Notes under the pieces: generated by a model
Database searches by the model: none
The model's input: only the letters and a program-made list of their open reading frames with translations
Told to the model about the DNA's origin: nothing
Assembly: GCA_032358255.1 (NCBI GenBank)
Contig: JAULBX010026241.1
Coordinates: forward strand, 1-50,813
DNA: 50,813 nt
Origin: Heterotrichella gracilis
Lineage: Eukaryota; Sar; Xanthophyceae; Tribonematales; Xanthonemataceae
Direction: 5' to 3'
Position numbers and translations under genes: made by a program
Part shown: positions 21,676 to 33,100 of the stretch, in pieces
Position numbering within the stretch: the first letter of the stretch is position 1
How the letters are laid out: each line of letters opens with the position of its first letter

Positions 21676-24066
21676 CTAGTGGGTGGCTGCGCCCAGTGGG
21701 GATGGGGCCAGCTCTGGCGCATCCCCGTGAGTCAGCGAGGGCTGGGTGCTGATGCAGGGGCTGGGGATGGGGGAGTACTTCTGCAGGGGGGCCACAAAAG
21801 TATTGAGAACCACGGACCAAGGACAAGGGATGGAAGGGAGAAATGCTGGATGAGGGGAGGCAACAAAAGCATCGGAAGCAGGGGTCAAGCACAGGGAAGA
21901 GCTGCCGCATGGGGGGAGGCGCACAACAGATGTGCCTCGACACATACATAACCAAAAAAGGCACAGGGTCGACGTGCACATCTGCCTAGGGCTCAGCCCC
22001 TAGGCTTAAGGGTTAAGGGTTGAAAATTAGGGTTTAGCACATACCTCCACCACAGGGTCAAAGTGCACCGCGGTGCGCAGCTCGTCGTCGTGGGGCACAC
22101 AAGTCTAAGGGTTTAACATTTAGGGTTCAGTGTTGCCTCCTTACCTCCACCACAGGGTGAAAATGCACACCTGCCTAGGGTTCAGCACTCAATTCAGGGT
22201 GTTTAGGGTTTAGCACGCACCTCCACCACAGGGTCAAAGTGCACCGCGGTGCGCAGATCATCATCATGGGGCACCAGCGCCTCCTCAACATGCAGGCTGA
22301 AGCGCACGTGGCCATCCAGCGAGGCGCCCTCGCTCAGCGGCAGCGACCGGGCCACCGCGGGGCTTTCGAGGGACACTGATTCGCCTAGCGCAGCTCCAAG
22401 CGCGTCCACTGCGGCACCACGCCAGGCTCGGGGTCAGTGCCTACTGCTAGGGTTAGTGTTTAGGGTTTGCGCTGAAACACAAGTGACCAGGGGCATGCAC
22501 CTCGCCCAACACTACCGTCAAACCCTCTTCAAACCCTACCGTCCAGGTTGTTCCCGGTGGACTGCGCGGCCTCCGCCTCTCCCCCTTCCCAGCTACAGCT
22601 CAGGCTTGTGCAGGACATGATGCATCCCCACATGGTGCGATAAGCCTAACACAGGCCTGTTACATCCCTCTATCCACCAACCCAATACCCTACCCAAACC
22701 CTACCGTCTAGGTTGCTTCCGCAGGCTTGCATGCTGGCCTCCGCCTCCGCCTCTGCATCCCGGCTGCGGCTGCGGCTGCCCCCGCACGCTCCTTGTGCAA
22801 ACAAATGATTAACATTTCCAGGTGCGCCAAGCCTAACACAGGCGCAATTTCCTTCACCAAATCCTACCGCCAAACCGTACCAAAGTCCTACCGTCCAGGT
22901 TCTCCCCTGTGGACTGCGCGCTGGCCTCCGCCTCTGCATCCTGGCTGCGGCTCAGGCTGTTGCGCGCCAGGCGCTCCTTGTGCACTAGGAAGGACCCCAG
23001 GCGCCGCTGCGAGCTGATCTTGTTCAAAAACCTGAAGGGCGTTTCCTCAATGCCCTCCTCCTCCTCTTCGGAGGCGGGGTCGGGCGCGCGGGCGTTGTCG
23101 CCCGAGCGGTTCCTCTGTGGGGAAAGAGGGGAGAAAGGGTGTAGTAAGTACCGGTACCCCAAGAAGAAAGTTCAATGCAACTTCATTCTGTTAGCCTGTT
23201 CCAAGCACTCTCCACACCCACTCTAAAATCAGTCCCGGGGCCAAGCCCTTTATCAGCAAGCGAAAGTGGGGCTGAGAGCCAGCTGGGGTGACAGACCATG
23301 GCCTGCTGGTATGGGGCTGAGCAGGGTATCTCCTGTACTACCACACCCTACCACAACAGCAGAAGGGTTGAGCCAAGCCAGCGCAAGCTGGCACCTGAAA
23401 CAGCTATGGTTCAAATTACAGTCCCTGGACCTAGCCAGTACCATGGGAGGTTAGGTTTAGGGTTTAGGGTCTTTATAAGGGTTTAGGGTTTAGGGTGTGC
23501 AGGGTGCCCTTACCTCGATGCGCGCCTTATGCACTGCAACGCTGTCCACTCTTTGGACAAACTCCAGCCCCTCTTCCAGCGTGTCCGCATCGCCATCCAG
23601 GGCAGTGTGCCTGCCGGTGAACGGGGAGAAGACTGCTGCTGCTGGGTCCCTGCACGAGGGGTGAAACAGGTGTCTACAGGGGGGTTGACAGCCGCTGCTG
23701 GGTCCTTTTGAAGTTATTTGGGGGGAGGCAGGGGCTGGTGGGTCGTTGTGTAAGCCAACACCACAGCAGGGTTTCAATAGATGCTGGAAGGAACCCAGAT
23801 CCAGGCCAGGCTTTGTCAGCGCAGGAGCAAACCAACAACAGCTTGGCAGACATTGGGATTGAGTGGGGTGGCTGCGGGGACTGCCGCAGGTGCCCTGAGT
23901 GCACTAGGACCCTGCATGTGGTTGCGTTGAAGACCCCCGTGGTTGGCACATGGGTAACAGATGCAGAAGCTTCACAAGGGGGGTGGGGTACGTACTGTGC
24001 TTTTGAAGACGGCTCTGACGTTCCGCTACCCTTCAGCCCCTCTTCCCGGGCTTTGGACGTCGCCAT
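21676..24066 (-). CDS. Unrecognised 240-aa protein
   Basis: Exons 24066-23996, 23649-23514, 23114-22892, 22408-22221 and 21780-21676 join in phase from ATG to TAG. I do not recognise the family. Visible features: a Lys/Ser-rich start; a middle with an acidic run (SEEEEEGIEETPFRFLNKI) followed by a basic-hydrophobic segment (SSQRRLGSFLVHKERLARNS); a Ser-rich stretch with DAEAEASAQS; then HVRFSLHVEEALVPHDDDLR, which looks like a folded segment. No signal peptide or membrane span. It diverges from the MIF-like gene (1.1 kb spacer). Two of its 5' splice sites are present in three copies each. The model is consistent but unsupported by homology. Confidence 0.55.
22045..22275 (-). repeat. Three copies of an exon end with alternative 5' splice sites
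   Basis: The end of exon 22408-22221 (TAVHFDPVVE plus donor GTGCGT) is repeated at about 22045-22100 (same coding words, donor GTATGT) and, partly, at about 22142-22165 (donor GTAAGG). Both copies have better-looking donors than the exon itself. A further decayed fragment lies near 21965. Confidence 0.85.
22535..22960 (-). repeat. Three copies of an exon end plus 5' splice site
   Basis: The end of exon 23114-22892 (coding DAEAEASAQSTGENLDG, donor GTAGG) recurs at about 22703-22760 (DAEAEAEASMQACGSNLDG then GTAGG) and about 22535-22590 (AEAAQSTGNNLDG then GTAGG). Spacing is about 170-190 bp. Confidence 0.85.
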
Positions 24067-25148
24067 CGTCGCTCCGCACCGGTGGTTGGAACGCTGGATC
24101 GGGAGCCACGTAGAACTGCACAACGAAAAAACCTGGCAATGTCAACCCCCATGGCATGCCAGCTATTATCACCAAAGCCAATGCAACGACCAGGATGCGC
24201 AAGCTAACGAGCCTGACTAGTCACATGCAACCCAATGCTCGTCGCCACACAACCCACCGTCTCGGTGGTCAAGCTGGCTAGGTGAGCGCACATGCATGTG
24301 TGCAAGCTCGGTTAGGGTAGGCGTGTGGTGCGTTCCCTTATACACTAAACACCCATGCACTGGCCTGCACTTTAAGTGTCGAAGCAGATGCAGGAACGCT
24401 GAAGGCAGTTGTGCCTGCCAGACGCGACTTACTCTGCTCACTTTGGGGTGTTTTGGGATGTCACTTTGGGTGCCTGAGATGGTAACCCCCTCCAAAGGCC
24501 TGGAAACAAGCAAAGAGAAAGCTACTCTTCGGTTTGCGCCTCTGGGCTGTCTCCTTACGGCGGAGAGAGGTACCTGGTGGGCGGTCCTGGGGTTGCAACG
24601 GGTTCTGTTGGGTATACACACGGGAGTACTTGTCTCCCAATTGGGAGTTTGGTGAACCTAAACGTGACGAAGAATGAGGCGTGAAGGTAACCTGGATAGG
24701 TGAAGTTGCGTATTACGTTGGCGAAATGAGAAACGTGGGTCACAGCTGTCGGCATCAAAGAAGGTGGTGAGCCATTTGTGTCCAAGGTTTTCGCCGAAGG
24801 TGTGAAAATATGTGCAGTGTGGAGGGCGCACGCTGGGCACGCAGCGTGCTCCACTGGCAATATTCCACCAGCGCAGAAAGACTTTGGCTTCGTTGACGCA
24901 ACCCAAAAGCTTTTAAGGAAAGGCGTCAAACAGTGTGCGCGCTGCAAAGGTTTTGCAGAGAGTTGGGGTTTTGCATCTTACCAGATTTGCATGCATGCGG
25001 TGATGCATGCGGAGAGCTTTCTTGCAAATCGAGCACAAGAAGAATTTTTTGTTATCATACAGTGTAACATAGCCGAGTAAAATAGCCTTGCGTGGTTGAC
25101 AACATCCCTACCAGTCCAAGTTTCAAGCACTTGGTACAACAGACAACC
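24067..25148. other. Divergent promoter region of the 21676 and MIF-like genes
   Basis: 1.08 kb with no supportable gene. A 100-codon frame at 24778-25080 contains two loosely similar Cys-bearing blocks (GVKICAVWRAHAGHA, GVKQCARCKGFAESW), but I see no splice or homology support. Repeated GCATGC words occur near 24990. Confidence 0.4.
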
Positions 25149-26551
25149 ATGCCAGCTCTGACTGTGAGGACCAATGGTAAGGGGTCCCAGCCCTAAGACC
25201 GCACCTGCTAACTTACCTGATGCCCCAGCTTTTGTCAATACACAGCATTGCATCTACTGCCTCGCCATTTCACCGAAAGATCTGGCATGCCTTGCCAAAC
25301 CTCGTTGCCTATGCACAGAACCCACTGCCCAACAATACTCACGCACCAAGCTCCACTGCCTATGCATACATATGTGCATGTTGTAACACTGCCTATACAT
25401 GCATACCGCACAATACATACATACACACAGCGTGTGCGGCACAAGGTCACTGTGTTGCTAATAAAACACGTCTTATGACCAGCCATGTCCGTTTTGCAGT
25501 GCCCGGCAATGCCGTTGACGCCTCTGACACCATCCTGGCCCTGTCCAAGGCTGTCTCGAAGTCCATTGGCAAGCCCGAGCAAGTAAGTGGCACCGACACA
25601 GCGCACCTCACACCCAGGTCACTGACCCATTCGCACCACACTCGAAACCCTGGACCCTAAACCCTCATTGTAAGAGTCCCACTGCCTTGGCTGCAATCCA
25701 TCATCTGGTGGTGGCCCAGGATGCAGACAGGTCTGCGAGATTTGGCCAAACCCTAAACCCTAAGCGCACCCCTGCCTTGGCCGTAGTATGTGGTGGGTGA
25801 CACTGAATGCAGACAGGGCTGCCGCACCTGGCCAAAACCCTAAACCCTAAAAGCGCCCCTGCCATGGCTGCAGTATGTGGTGGTGACCCTGGATACAGAC
25901 AGGGCAGTCGCCTTTGCCGGCAGTGAGGCGCCTGCCGCCTACTGCCAGCTGCTATCCATCGGGGGCATCGGTGGCGCCAAGAACAAAAAGATCAGCGCCG
26001 CAATTACTGAAGTCCTGGCTGCCAAGCTCAACCTGCCCGGGGACAGGGTGTACATCACGGTGGGTGGCTGGGTTTGGAGGGGGAACGGATGTGGGTGCAA
26101 TGTGGGTGGGTTGAGAGGGGTGTTGTGGGGGACCTCCATGATGGGTGGGTATGGGGGGATGTGGGGTGTTAGTGGGTGGGGTGGTCAGCTCACTGAGGTC
26201 CTGGCCGCCAAGCTGTCAGCGAACAACCCGAAGACAGGGTTTGCATTACCCTGCGTGTTGCACCTGGACAGTCACCTGTCACACTGGCCGTTACCTTTGT
26301 TTCCTTTCTTCTGGGTGGGGGGGAGGGGGTGGGGGGATCAGCGCTACTGACCCAGAGTTTGGGTAACACAGACACTACTGCAGGGATTGGATCAGTGACA
26401 CGGTGGCATGGCCTTGTCTTGCGCCAGTAGCAGCATGTTGCATGACAACCTTTTCCTGTGGACCGCGCACTGACCCCCACCCCCCTGCTATGCGCAGTTC
26501 CACGACTTGGGGGCATCGGATTGGGGCTGGAATGGGAGCACCTTTGGATGA
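25149..26551 (+). CDS. MDL: MIF / D-dopachrome tautomerase-like protein
   Basis: Tautomerase-superfamily protein of the MIF/DDT type (plant MDL). Exons 25149-25176, 25500-25582, 25874-26059 and 26498-26551 give 116 aa, the family's normal size. Pro2 follows the start Met (MPALTVRTNVPGNAV) and becomes the catalytic N-terminal Pro. Lys34 (SIGKPEQYV) corresponds to human Lys32. LSIGGIGGAKNKK matches the SIGKIGGAQN loop, and VYITFHDLGASDWGWNGSTF matches the C-terminal VYINYYDM...GWNNSTF. The oxidoreductase CALC motif is altered to AAYC: the first Cys is gone, as in most plant relatives. No peroxisomal SKL end. The start is unambiguous because Pro must follow Met. Introns 2 and 3 carry copies of exon 3 ends. 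Confidence 0.96.
25683..25930 (+). repeat. Three copies of the 3' splice site and start of MIF exon 3
   Basis: Copies near 25683, 25770 and 25858, about 87 bp apart, each hold a GCCTTGGCYG-type acceptor tract, TATGTGGTGG-like exon start, ATGCAGACAGG and (in the first two) GCCAAACCCTAAACCC. Acceptors read CAAT, TAGT and CAGT, so only the last two retain AG; the last is joined to coding sequence. Confidence 0.9.
26184..26245 (+). repeat. Copy of MIF exon 3 end inside intron 3
   Basis: Codes for LTEVLAAKL and then diverges, matching ITEVLAAKLNLPGDRV of exon 3; a remnant GACAGGGT lines up with the exon end. No donor remains. Confidence 0.8.
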
Positions 26552-27122
26552 ACGCAGCCCTGGGCAAGGATTTTATCGATGATGAATTTCAAAGGAGATC
26601 TGTAGCCTAAGGGCGTACTCACACTGCTGCTAAGCACGGGGTCTGCATATTCCGTCCCAAATGATTGACGATTTTGAATGCCATTTCAATGCATTACTGG
26701 TGAATCCTGGACCAGCAGCTTGCGAGCCCTGTTTATTATGACCCATTAGGGCCCTCCGGAGTACCGCCAGACGTCATTTACTGTAACATTTTACTGGATG
26801 ACTCATCAGAGGTCCCATCCCTGTCAGCCTGTCACCCAGTCTGGATGCTTTGAGGCAAGTCTTACAAGGCCACTTGCGGCTGGTCTGAAAACTCAATCAC
26901 AACAGGAGGAGTACATGGGCTGTCAGTAAGTCACACATTAACGCCGTTTGACCCCCATGGCTGGCCCATTGGATGCTTCAAGCTTGGGCTTACTGGCTGA
27001 AGCAAAGTTGCAAATGCCAGCAGGACCCCTACGCTCGACATATGTTGAAATGCCATGCATGTCCCTCCTCTAGGGCCAATAGGCTATTTCCTACGCCAAA
27101 ACCTGGCCTCCCAAATGATGCC
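26552..27122. other. Convergent 3' flanks of the MIF-like and EH-domain genes
   Basis: The two genes converge here. The green-algal polyadenylation word TGTAA occurs on the plus strand at 26782-26786, 230 bp after the MIF stop, and on the minus strand at 26866-26862, 257 bp after the EH-gene stop. If both are used, the two 3' ends overlap by roughly 80-100 bp. No other gene seen. Confidence 0.5.
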
Positions 27123-30100
27123 CTAGAAGGTTGACCACTGGCTGCTCTGCACAGGCGCCTCGCCAGGGGGCGCCATGGGCGCCTGGGCGGGGGCAGGCGC
27201 TGGCGCTGCAGGGGCTTGGCCAAATGCATCGAGCGCCGGGGCCGGGGCCGGGGCGGGGGCGGCGGCGGGGGCGGCGGCGGGGGCGGGGGCTGCAAGCAGG
27301 GGAGCAGGAGGTTATGCAGGCAGTGGCGGCGCGGCTACCCATGCACCCATGGTCAGCGTTGGGTGGAGCATGCAACAGCTGCGCGCGTGCTCTGAGACTG
27401 ACAGGCATCATGCGCGATGGGGCAGGGTAGCAAGTCATTTTCAGTGCATGGAAAGCAAGAAAAACCGACTTGGTCTGGACAGCACACTTTCAGGACCAAC
27501 CATACCAAGCACATGCAGCACCCCCTTAACCCTAAACCCTACCCCGGCCCTGCAAGATTGCTGCGTTTAGCTCCAAGAAAAATACCACACACCACACACG
27601 CACAAAACCATGCACCACCTCACCTGCAGCTGCGGCAAACGTGTCAAACGCCGGTGCCGCCGCCCCCGGGGACGACTGGTGCGACGCGAATCCCGAGAAA
27701 TCGCCGGCAGACCCCGGCCGACTCCCCATACCCCCAGGGGGTGCGAGGACATTCCCAGGAACCGCCAGCGGCTGTGCGGCGGTGGGGTGTGGGGGCAGTG
27801 GGGGGTGCGCGGCGGTAAAGGAGGGGGGGGAGGGGAGGGGTGGCTGCGCTGCATCGGAGGTGGTTGGTGGCGCGAGCGGCTCTGAGCCGATGCTGGTGGC
27901 GGGGGTGAGGTCGGGGAGGGCATCCACCACTGTGAAGCCTGCACAGGAATAAAAGGACAGTAAATAATATTATGAAAGCTTTGCATTTTTCAATACCACT
28001 TCTGTTCATGCACTAATACTTTTCGTAATTATTTTTATTGTAGCTATATCCATTCACTTTACTAAATTATCTCCTGAAGTCAATCATCCAAATACATGAC
28101 TATTTCCCCCAAGTGGCGGAGGAACACACAGGTTCCCCAGTTGTCTGCACAGGCTATCTGTCGACCCTGAACCCAAACTCCCACAAGCCAGACTGAAAAG
28201 GCACGCTACCAACCCACCTACCTTCGTCCGCAAACCCATCATCAAAGTCAGCCGCCCCGACATTCGCCAGGCCATCATACGCCAGCCCCGCCCCACCCCC
28301 TGCCCCAAGCTTGGGCAGGTCATCAGGCACCTTCACCCCGTACAGCGCCGCGCTCCCCACCAGTGACTCGAATGCCTGCGCCACCTTGCGCATGAGGGCG
28401 TGGACCTGCTCGGTGGCGGCCGCGCCATCCTGAATCAGCTTCTGGCGCACCTGGGGTGGGTGGGTGGGTGGGGGTCAAGGGTCAGGGTCAAGGTGTTTGG
28501 ATGTGGGTTAAATTGGTGAGAGTAGGGGAGGGGTCAGGGCATGGGGGGGGGGGGGGTTGTCGGGCAGCGACTCCTGCGCATGTGGGCATTAACCTGCTGT
28601 CCCATCCTGGATCAGCTTCTGGCACACCTGGGGGGTGGGGTTAGGGTTTAGGGTTGGATGTAGCTCAGAAATGCAGAGGGAACGAGGGATAAGGGTGGGT
28701 TTCCGCAGGACCTTACTCACTGCCAGGACCTTGAAACCCTAAAACGCAAACCCTTCACCCACACACACCGACCAGGAATGCCCCAGCACCAACACACACA
28801 CCCCTGCCCCAGGGAGGGGGCCCGCCGCACACAACACGCCACGCACCGCCAGGATCTCCTCCTCGCTCCCCTTGACATCCACCTCAGCAGCAGCGATGGC
28901 CAGCTGCAGTCCCGACACCTGCCCCTCCAGCGCAGCCTTCTTCTCACGGAACCCAGCGGTGGCGGCCTCGAGGGTGGCCTTGTGGACCTCGGCTGCGTTG
29001 ACAGCGCCCTGCAGCCTGGCCAGGTCAGCGGCCTCGGCATCCACATGGCCCTGCAGGGAGGGTAGATTGATTTTAGGGTTTAGCGTTGAGGGTTGAGGCA
29101 AAGTTGACAGCCTGGCCAGGTGAGCGGCCTCGGCTTCCACGTGGCCCTGCAAGGGGTGTGGAGGTTGTTAGGGTTCAGGATTTAGTTAGGGTTTTAGGGT
29201 CGAGGCGAAGTTGACTGCGCCCTGCAGCCTGGCCAGGTCAGCGGCCTCGGCATCCACGTGGCCCTGCACGAGGGTTGGGTATTATTTTTTAGGTTTAGGG
29301 TTTATTTAGGGTTTAATTAGGGTCGAGGCGGAATTGGCTACGCCCTGCAGCCTGGCCAGGTCAGCGGCCTCGGCATCCACGAGGCCCTGCAGGGAGGGGA
29401 GGTGGTTTTTTACAGGGTTACGGGTTTAGTTAGGTTGAGGTCAGCGGCCTCGGCACCGATGCAACTCCTCCATCACCGCCACCACGGCCCGACACCCCAC
29501 CCGGTCCATCACCCCTATGCTGCACCAGGGTCCGGCTCGCTGCCACCACCACCACCACCGCCCCCCCCATCCCCACCACCCACCTGCATCAGCGCCTGCA
29601 GCCCCGCCAGCTCCCCATGCAGCGCCCGCAGCTTCTCCGTGGCCTCCCCCCTTTTCACCCGCAGCTCCTCTACCTCGGTCTTGATCTGGGCTGCAGTGCT
29701 GGACTGCTGCTCCGCCGACTTGTGCAGGGTGGTGTACTGGGCCTCGGCGGCTTCGGCGGCGGCCTTTTCGCGCTCTGTGGGCAGAAAGGGTTGGTTGGCG
29801 GGTTGGTGGAGGTGGAATGCGGTGCTGCGGGTGGTGGATGGGTGGGAGTGCACGTGTGTGGCGGGTGGAGGGTGGCGGTGTGTGCAATGCGGTGGTGGTG
29901 GTGGTGGTGGTGGTGGTGGTGGTGGTGGTGGTGGGGTGGGGGTGCATGTGTGACTATGCAAACCTTTCTACGCTCTGCTGGTGACTACAGCTACCCACAA
30001 CCCAGCCACCCCCATCCCTCGTCACCCCCACATACACACAACCACACACCCGCCGTCTCCTGCGCCTGCAGCAGCGCCACGTCCGCCTTGCTCTTCAGCA

Positions 30101-33100
30101 CCCGCAGCTCAGCCAGTTGCGCCTGGTAGAACTGCGCGCGCGCCTTGGCGGCGTCCGCCTCGCCCTGCGCCGCAAACACCGCCTGGTCCCGAGTGACGAC
30201 CTCCGCGCGCTTGTCGCCCAGGGCTGACATATCGGCGGCGGGGAGACCCTGCGGTAGGGTTTTTGCGAGTTCAGGGGGGAGAGGCTTCTGACTAGAGTCA
30301 CCGCCTCTGCACGGTTTGTCGCCCAGGGCAAATATGCAGGCGGCTGGGAGACCCTTCTGGAGGGTTTTCTGAATTTGAGTTATTCAGCCTTGGGGTTTGG
30401 AGACCGGCGATTGATAGCAGGTGGCGGTTGTGCAGATGCCGGTTCTAGCCATGCATTGAGTGCGGCAGCCGATTGGGAAACAACATGTCAGCCTTGGCAA
30501 GCTGGCTGGATAGCTGACGTGAAACAACCAGACCATGCCCCATTTGCAGCTTAGGGTCCTCAAGGGTGGGCAGGCCCCTTGCGCTAGGGTTTAGGGTTTA
30601 GCATTTAGGGTTTAGGGTTTGCCCCACCTGCAGCTTAGGGTCCTCGAGGCTGGGCAGGCCCCGTGCACTGGCATCATACGCTGCAGGTGGGGGCGCCTGG
30701 AAGGTGGCCATGGGGGGGACCACAGGCACCACGATGGGTGGCGCCTGGGGGGGCGGTGGGGGTGGCTGCGAGGGTAAAGAATGGGGGTTGCGAGCTGGCT
30801 CACGATAGGGTTATCGTCCAGGACTTAGGGTAGAGAAGGCAGCAAGCACATGGCATAGGAAGTATGGGGTAGAGTCAGGCATGGGGTTTGTGAGCTGTCC
30901 CAGTTGACATCTTTATGATGAAAGGTGTCATGTTCAACTCTTGCATGTTGGACGCCATACCTACATGCACACTTGCGTGGCAAGCTCAAGCAGCGCATGC
31001 GGGGTGGTGCCGCACAACTACTCCAACTTCATTATAAGATACGACTTAAGAGTCCTCAAGGAGGGCAGCACCATCCTAGGGGTCGACTGTTCCTTAGGTA
31101 CCCTAGAGGGTAACCAACCTCAAATGGCAACATTCCTCCTGAAAGAAACCTGGGCGGTTAGGGTGCAGCACCAACCCTAGAGGGCACCACAAATACCCTG
31201 AATGTCACCATTACCCTAGAGATGCGCACCTGGAAGGCGGGGCCAGCTGGCGCCACAGGTGGGAATGGGCCTGGTGGCAGCTTGGAGGGGACGGGGAAGC
31301 CCTGCACAAGGGTTTAGAGTTTAGGGCACCACAGCACCGCACGCCTTGCAGCATACAGGGCACAACCCTGAACCCTAAACCCTAAATCCAGAGCACAGCA
31401 CATTTCACGGCATACACTACATCGTGTACAGGTCAGCAGGGACAATGCACGCCTCTGGGCCCCAGATTCGTTGTGCATCCCCGTTGCGTCCCATCCCTCC
31501 CCTCCCCTTCCCCTAGATCCCCCCCCCCCGTCACCACACTTGTTGGATTGTGCTTCCAGGCTTGTACATCCCCACCCACCCACACACACACACCAACTCC
31601 ACAAGCATCCCCACCCCCTCCCTCCACTCACCTTCTTTGTTACCCCCCACACTCAACCACCCCAACACCCCCACCGCCCTCTCTCCACTCACCTTCTTTG
31701 CGTTGTGCATGAGGTAGAGGCAGGTTGAGAACTGCTGCAGGTTGAGCTGGCCCTCGTTGCCCGCCACCACGTCCCACACCTGCTTCAGCAGCGCCTTGGA
31801 CAGGCCCCACTGCATGAAGAAGCCGAAGCAATCCCCGCCCTGTGGGGTGGGGGTGGGGGAGTGAGTGGGGAGCGGGTGTGTGGGGTGTACAGGGTTGCAT
31901 ATAGCAGCCACACAGCTGCTGTTGCGGGGCCACCAGAGGGGGGGGGGGGTTGTTGGTGGCGGTGGGAGGGAGTCGCAAGCCCAAGGGAGCTGCAATGCTT
32001 GCATGGAGGGCTCGTTCATGTGTGGACGCCGCCGCAAGGCCACATGGGCCGCCAAAGGTTTCAATTCACACAATCGATTTGCCACAACACAGTCTGTCCA
32101 GACGATCCAAGAGGCGCATGCTGTCCCCACGCCTACAAACGACCAAGTCCAAATGACATCCTATTGATTGAAGCAGGTGAAGTGCCCCTAAATCAGCCAA
32201 ATTTGCACCCCCCCTTCCCCGCACCTGCACAATGCCGTCCATGTCTGTGTCCAGCTGCCTGAAGAATGCCTGGTACTTGGCAATGTCCTCGGGGGTGGCG
32301 GGGGGTGGACCGGTGGGGGCAGGGGGCGGGGGCCCCACAGGCTGCTGGGGCGCCATCTGGACAGCAAGGGTTAAGAATTAGGGTGTAGGGTGTAGAGTGT
32401 TGGGTGTCGCCTGGACAGGGGAAGAGGTTGGCACTTGGCAGTGGGTGGGTGGGGTGGTGGGTGGGGTGTGTGCTGGAGGTGGTTGGCTTGGTAAGAGAGG
32501 CAATAGATTGGGATGTAGCGGGCAGGGAGTGGAAAATGAGACATGCAGCACAGGTTGTTGAGTGTAGTTTGGAGGGCGTTGGGAGACGCTGCATGCAGTG
32601 GGGACTGCAGGATGCGGGCGGCTGCAGCCATGGGGCGGTGGCAAACGTACCGGAGGTGGTGCATGGAAGGACGGCTGGGGTGCCACCGCCTGCGGCGGAG
32701 GTGGGGGTGGCGCCTGGGGCCTGGCGGGGGTTTGCAGCCCCGCCATCTGTGGCGGCGGGACTGCGGGGCCCATGCCGATGAGCACCGAGCGCGCCTGAGC
32801 CTCTGGGAGGACGCCGTTGCTCAACTGCAAGGAAGATAAAACGGGGATGGGTGAGGGATGCTGTTGTTGGAATACAGTCACAGGTGCATGCCGGCCCAGG
32901 GAGGGGTGCGTGCACCGTTCCCAGGGTGAAGTGGGGTGTGCTGTGGATAGCCCCAGTGGGATGGGGAGAGGCCTGTGGGTACAGGTCGCGCCCACGCCTG
33001 TGGTAGGACACCACTGCTCAGCTGGAAGGGTGCAGGGTGGGTGAAGCTGCTGGTGGTGCGTCAATGCGGTTGCTGCGCGCCTCAAGAGTGGTGCAACCGC

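Noticed and set aside
24778..25080. 100-codon frame with two Cys-containing blocks upstream of the MIF gene
   Set aside because: The likeness between blocks is weak, the frame has no splice sites or homology I recognise, and it sits in a promoter region.
29402..30129. Frames with poly-Gly, poly-His or poly-Thr over the GGT run
   Set aside because: Produced by the GGT/CAC trinucleotide run within an intron.
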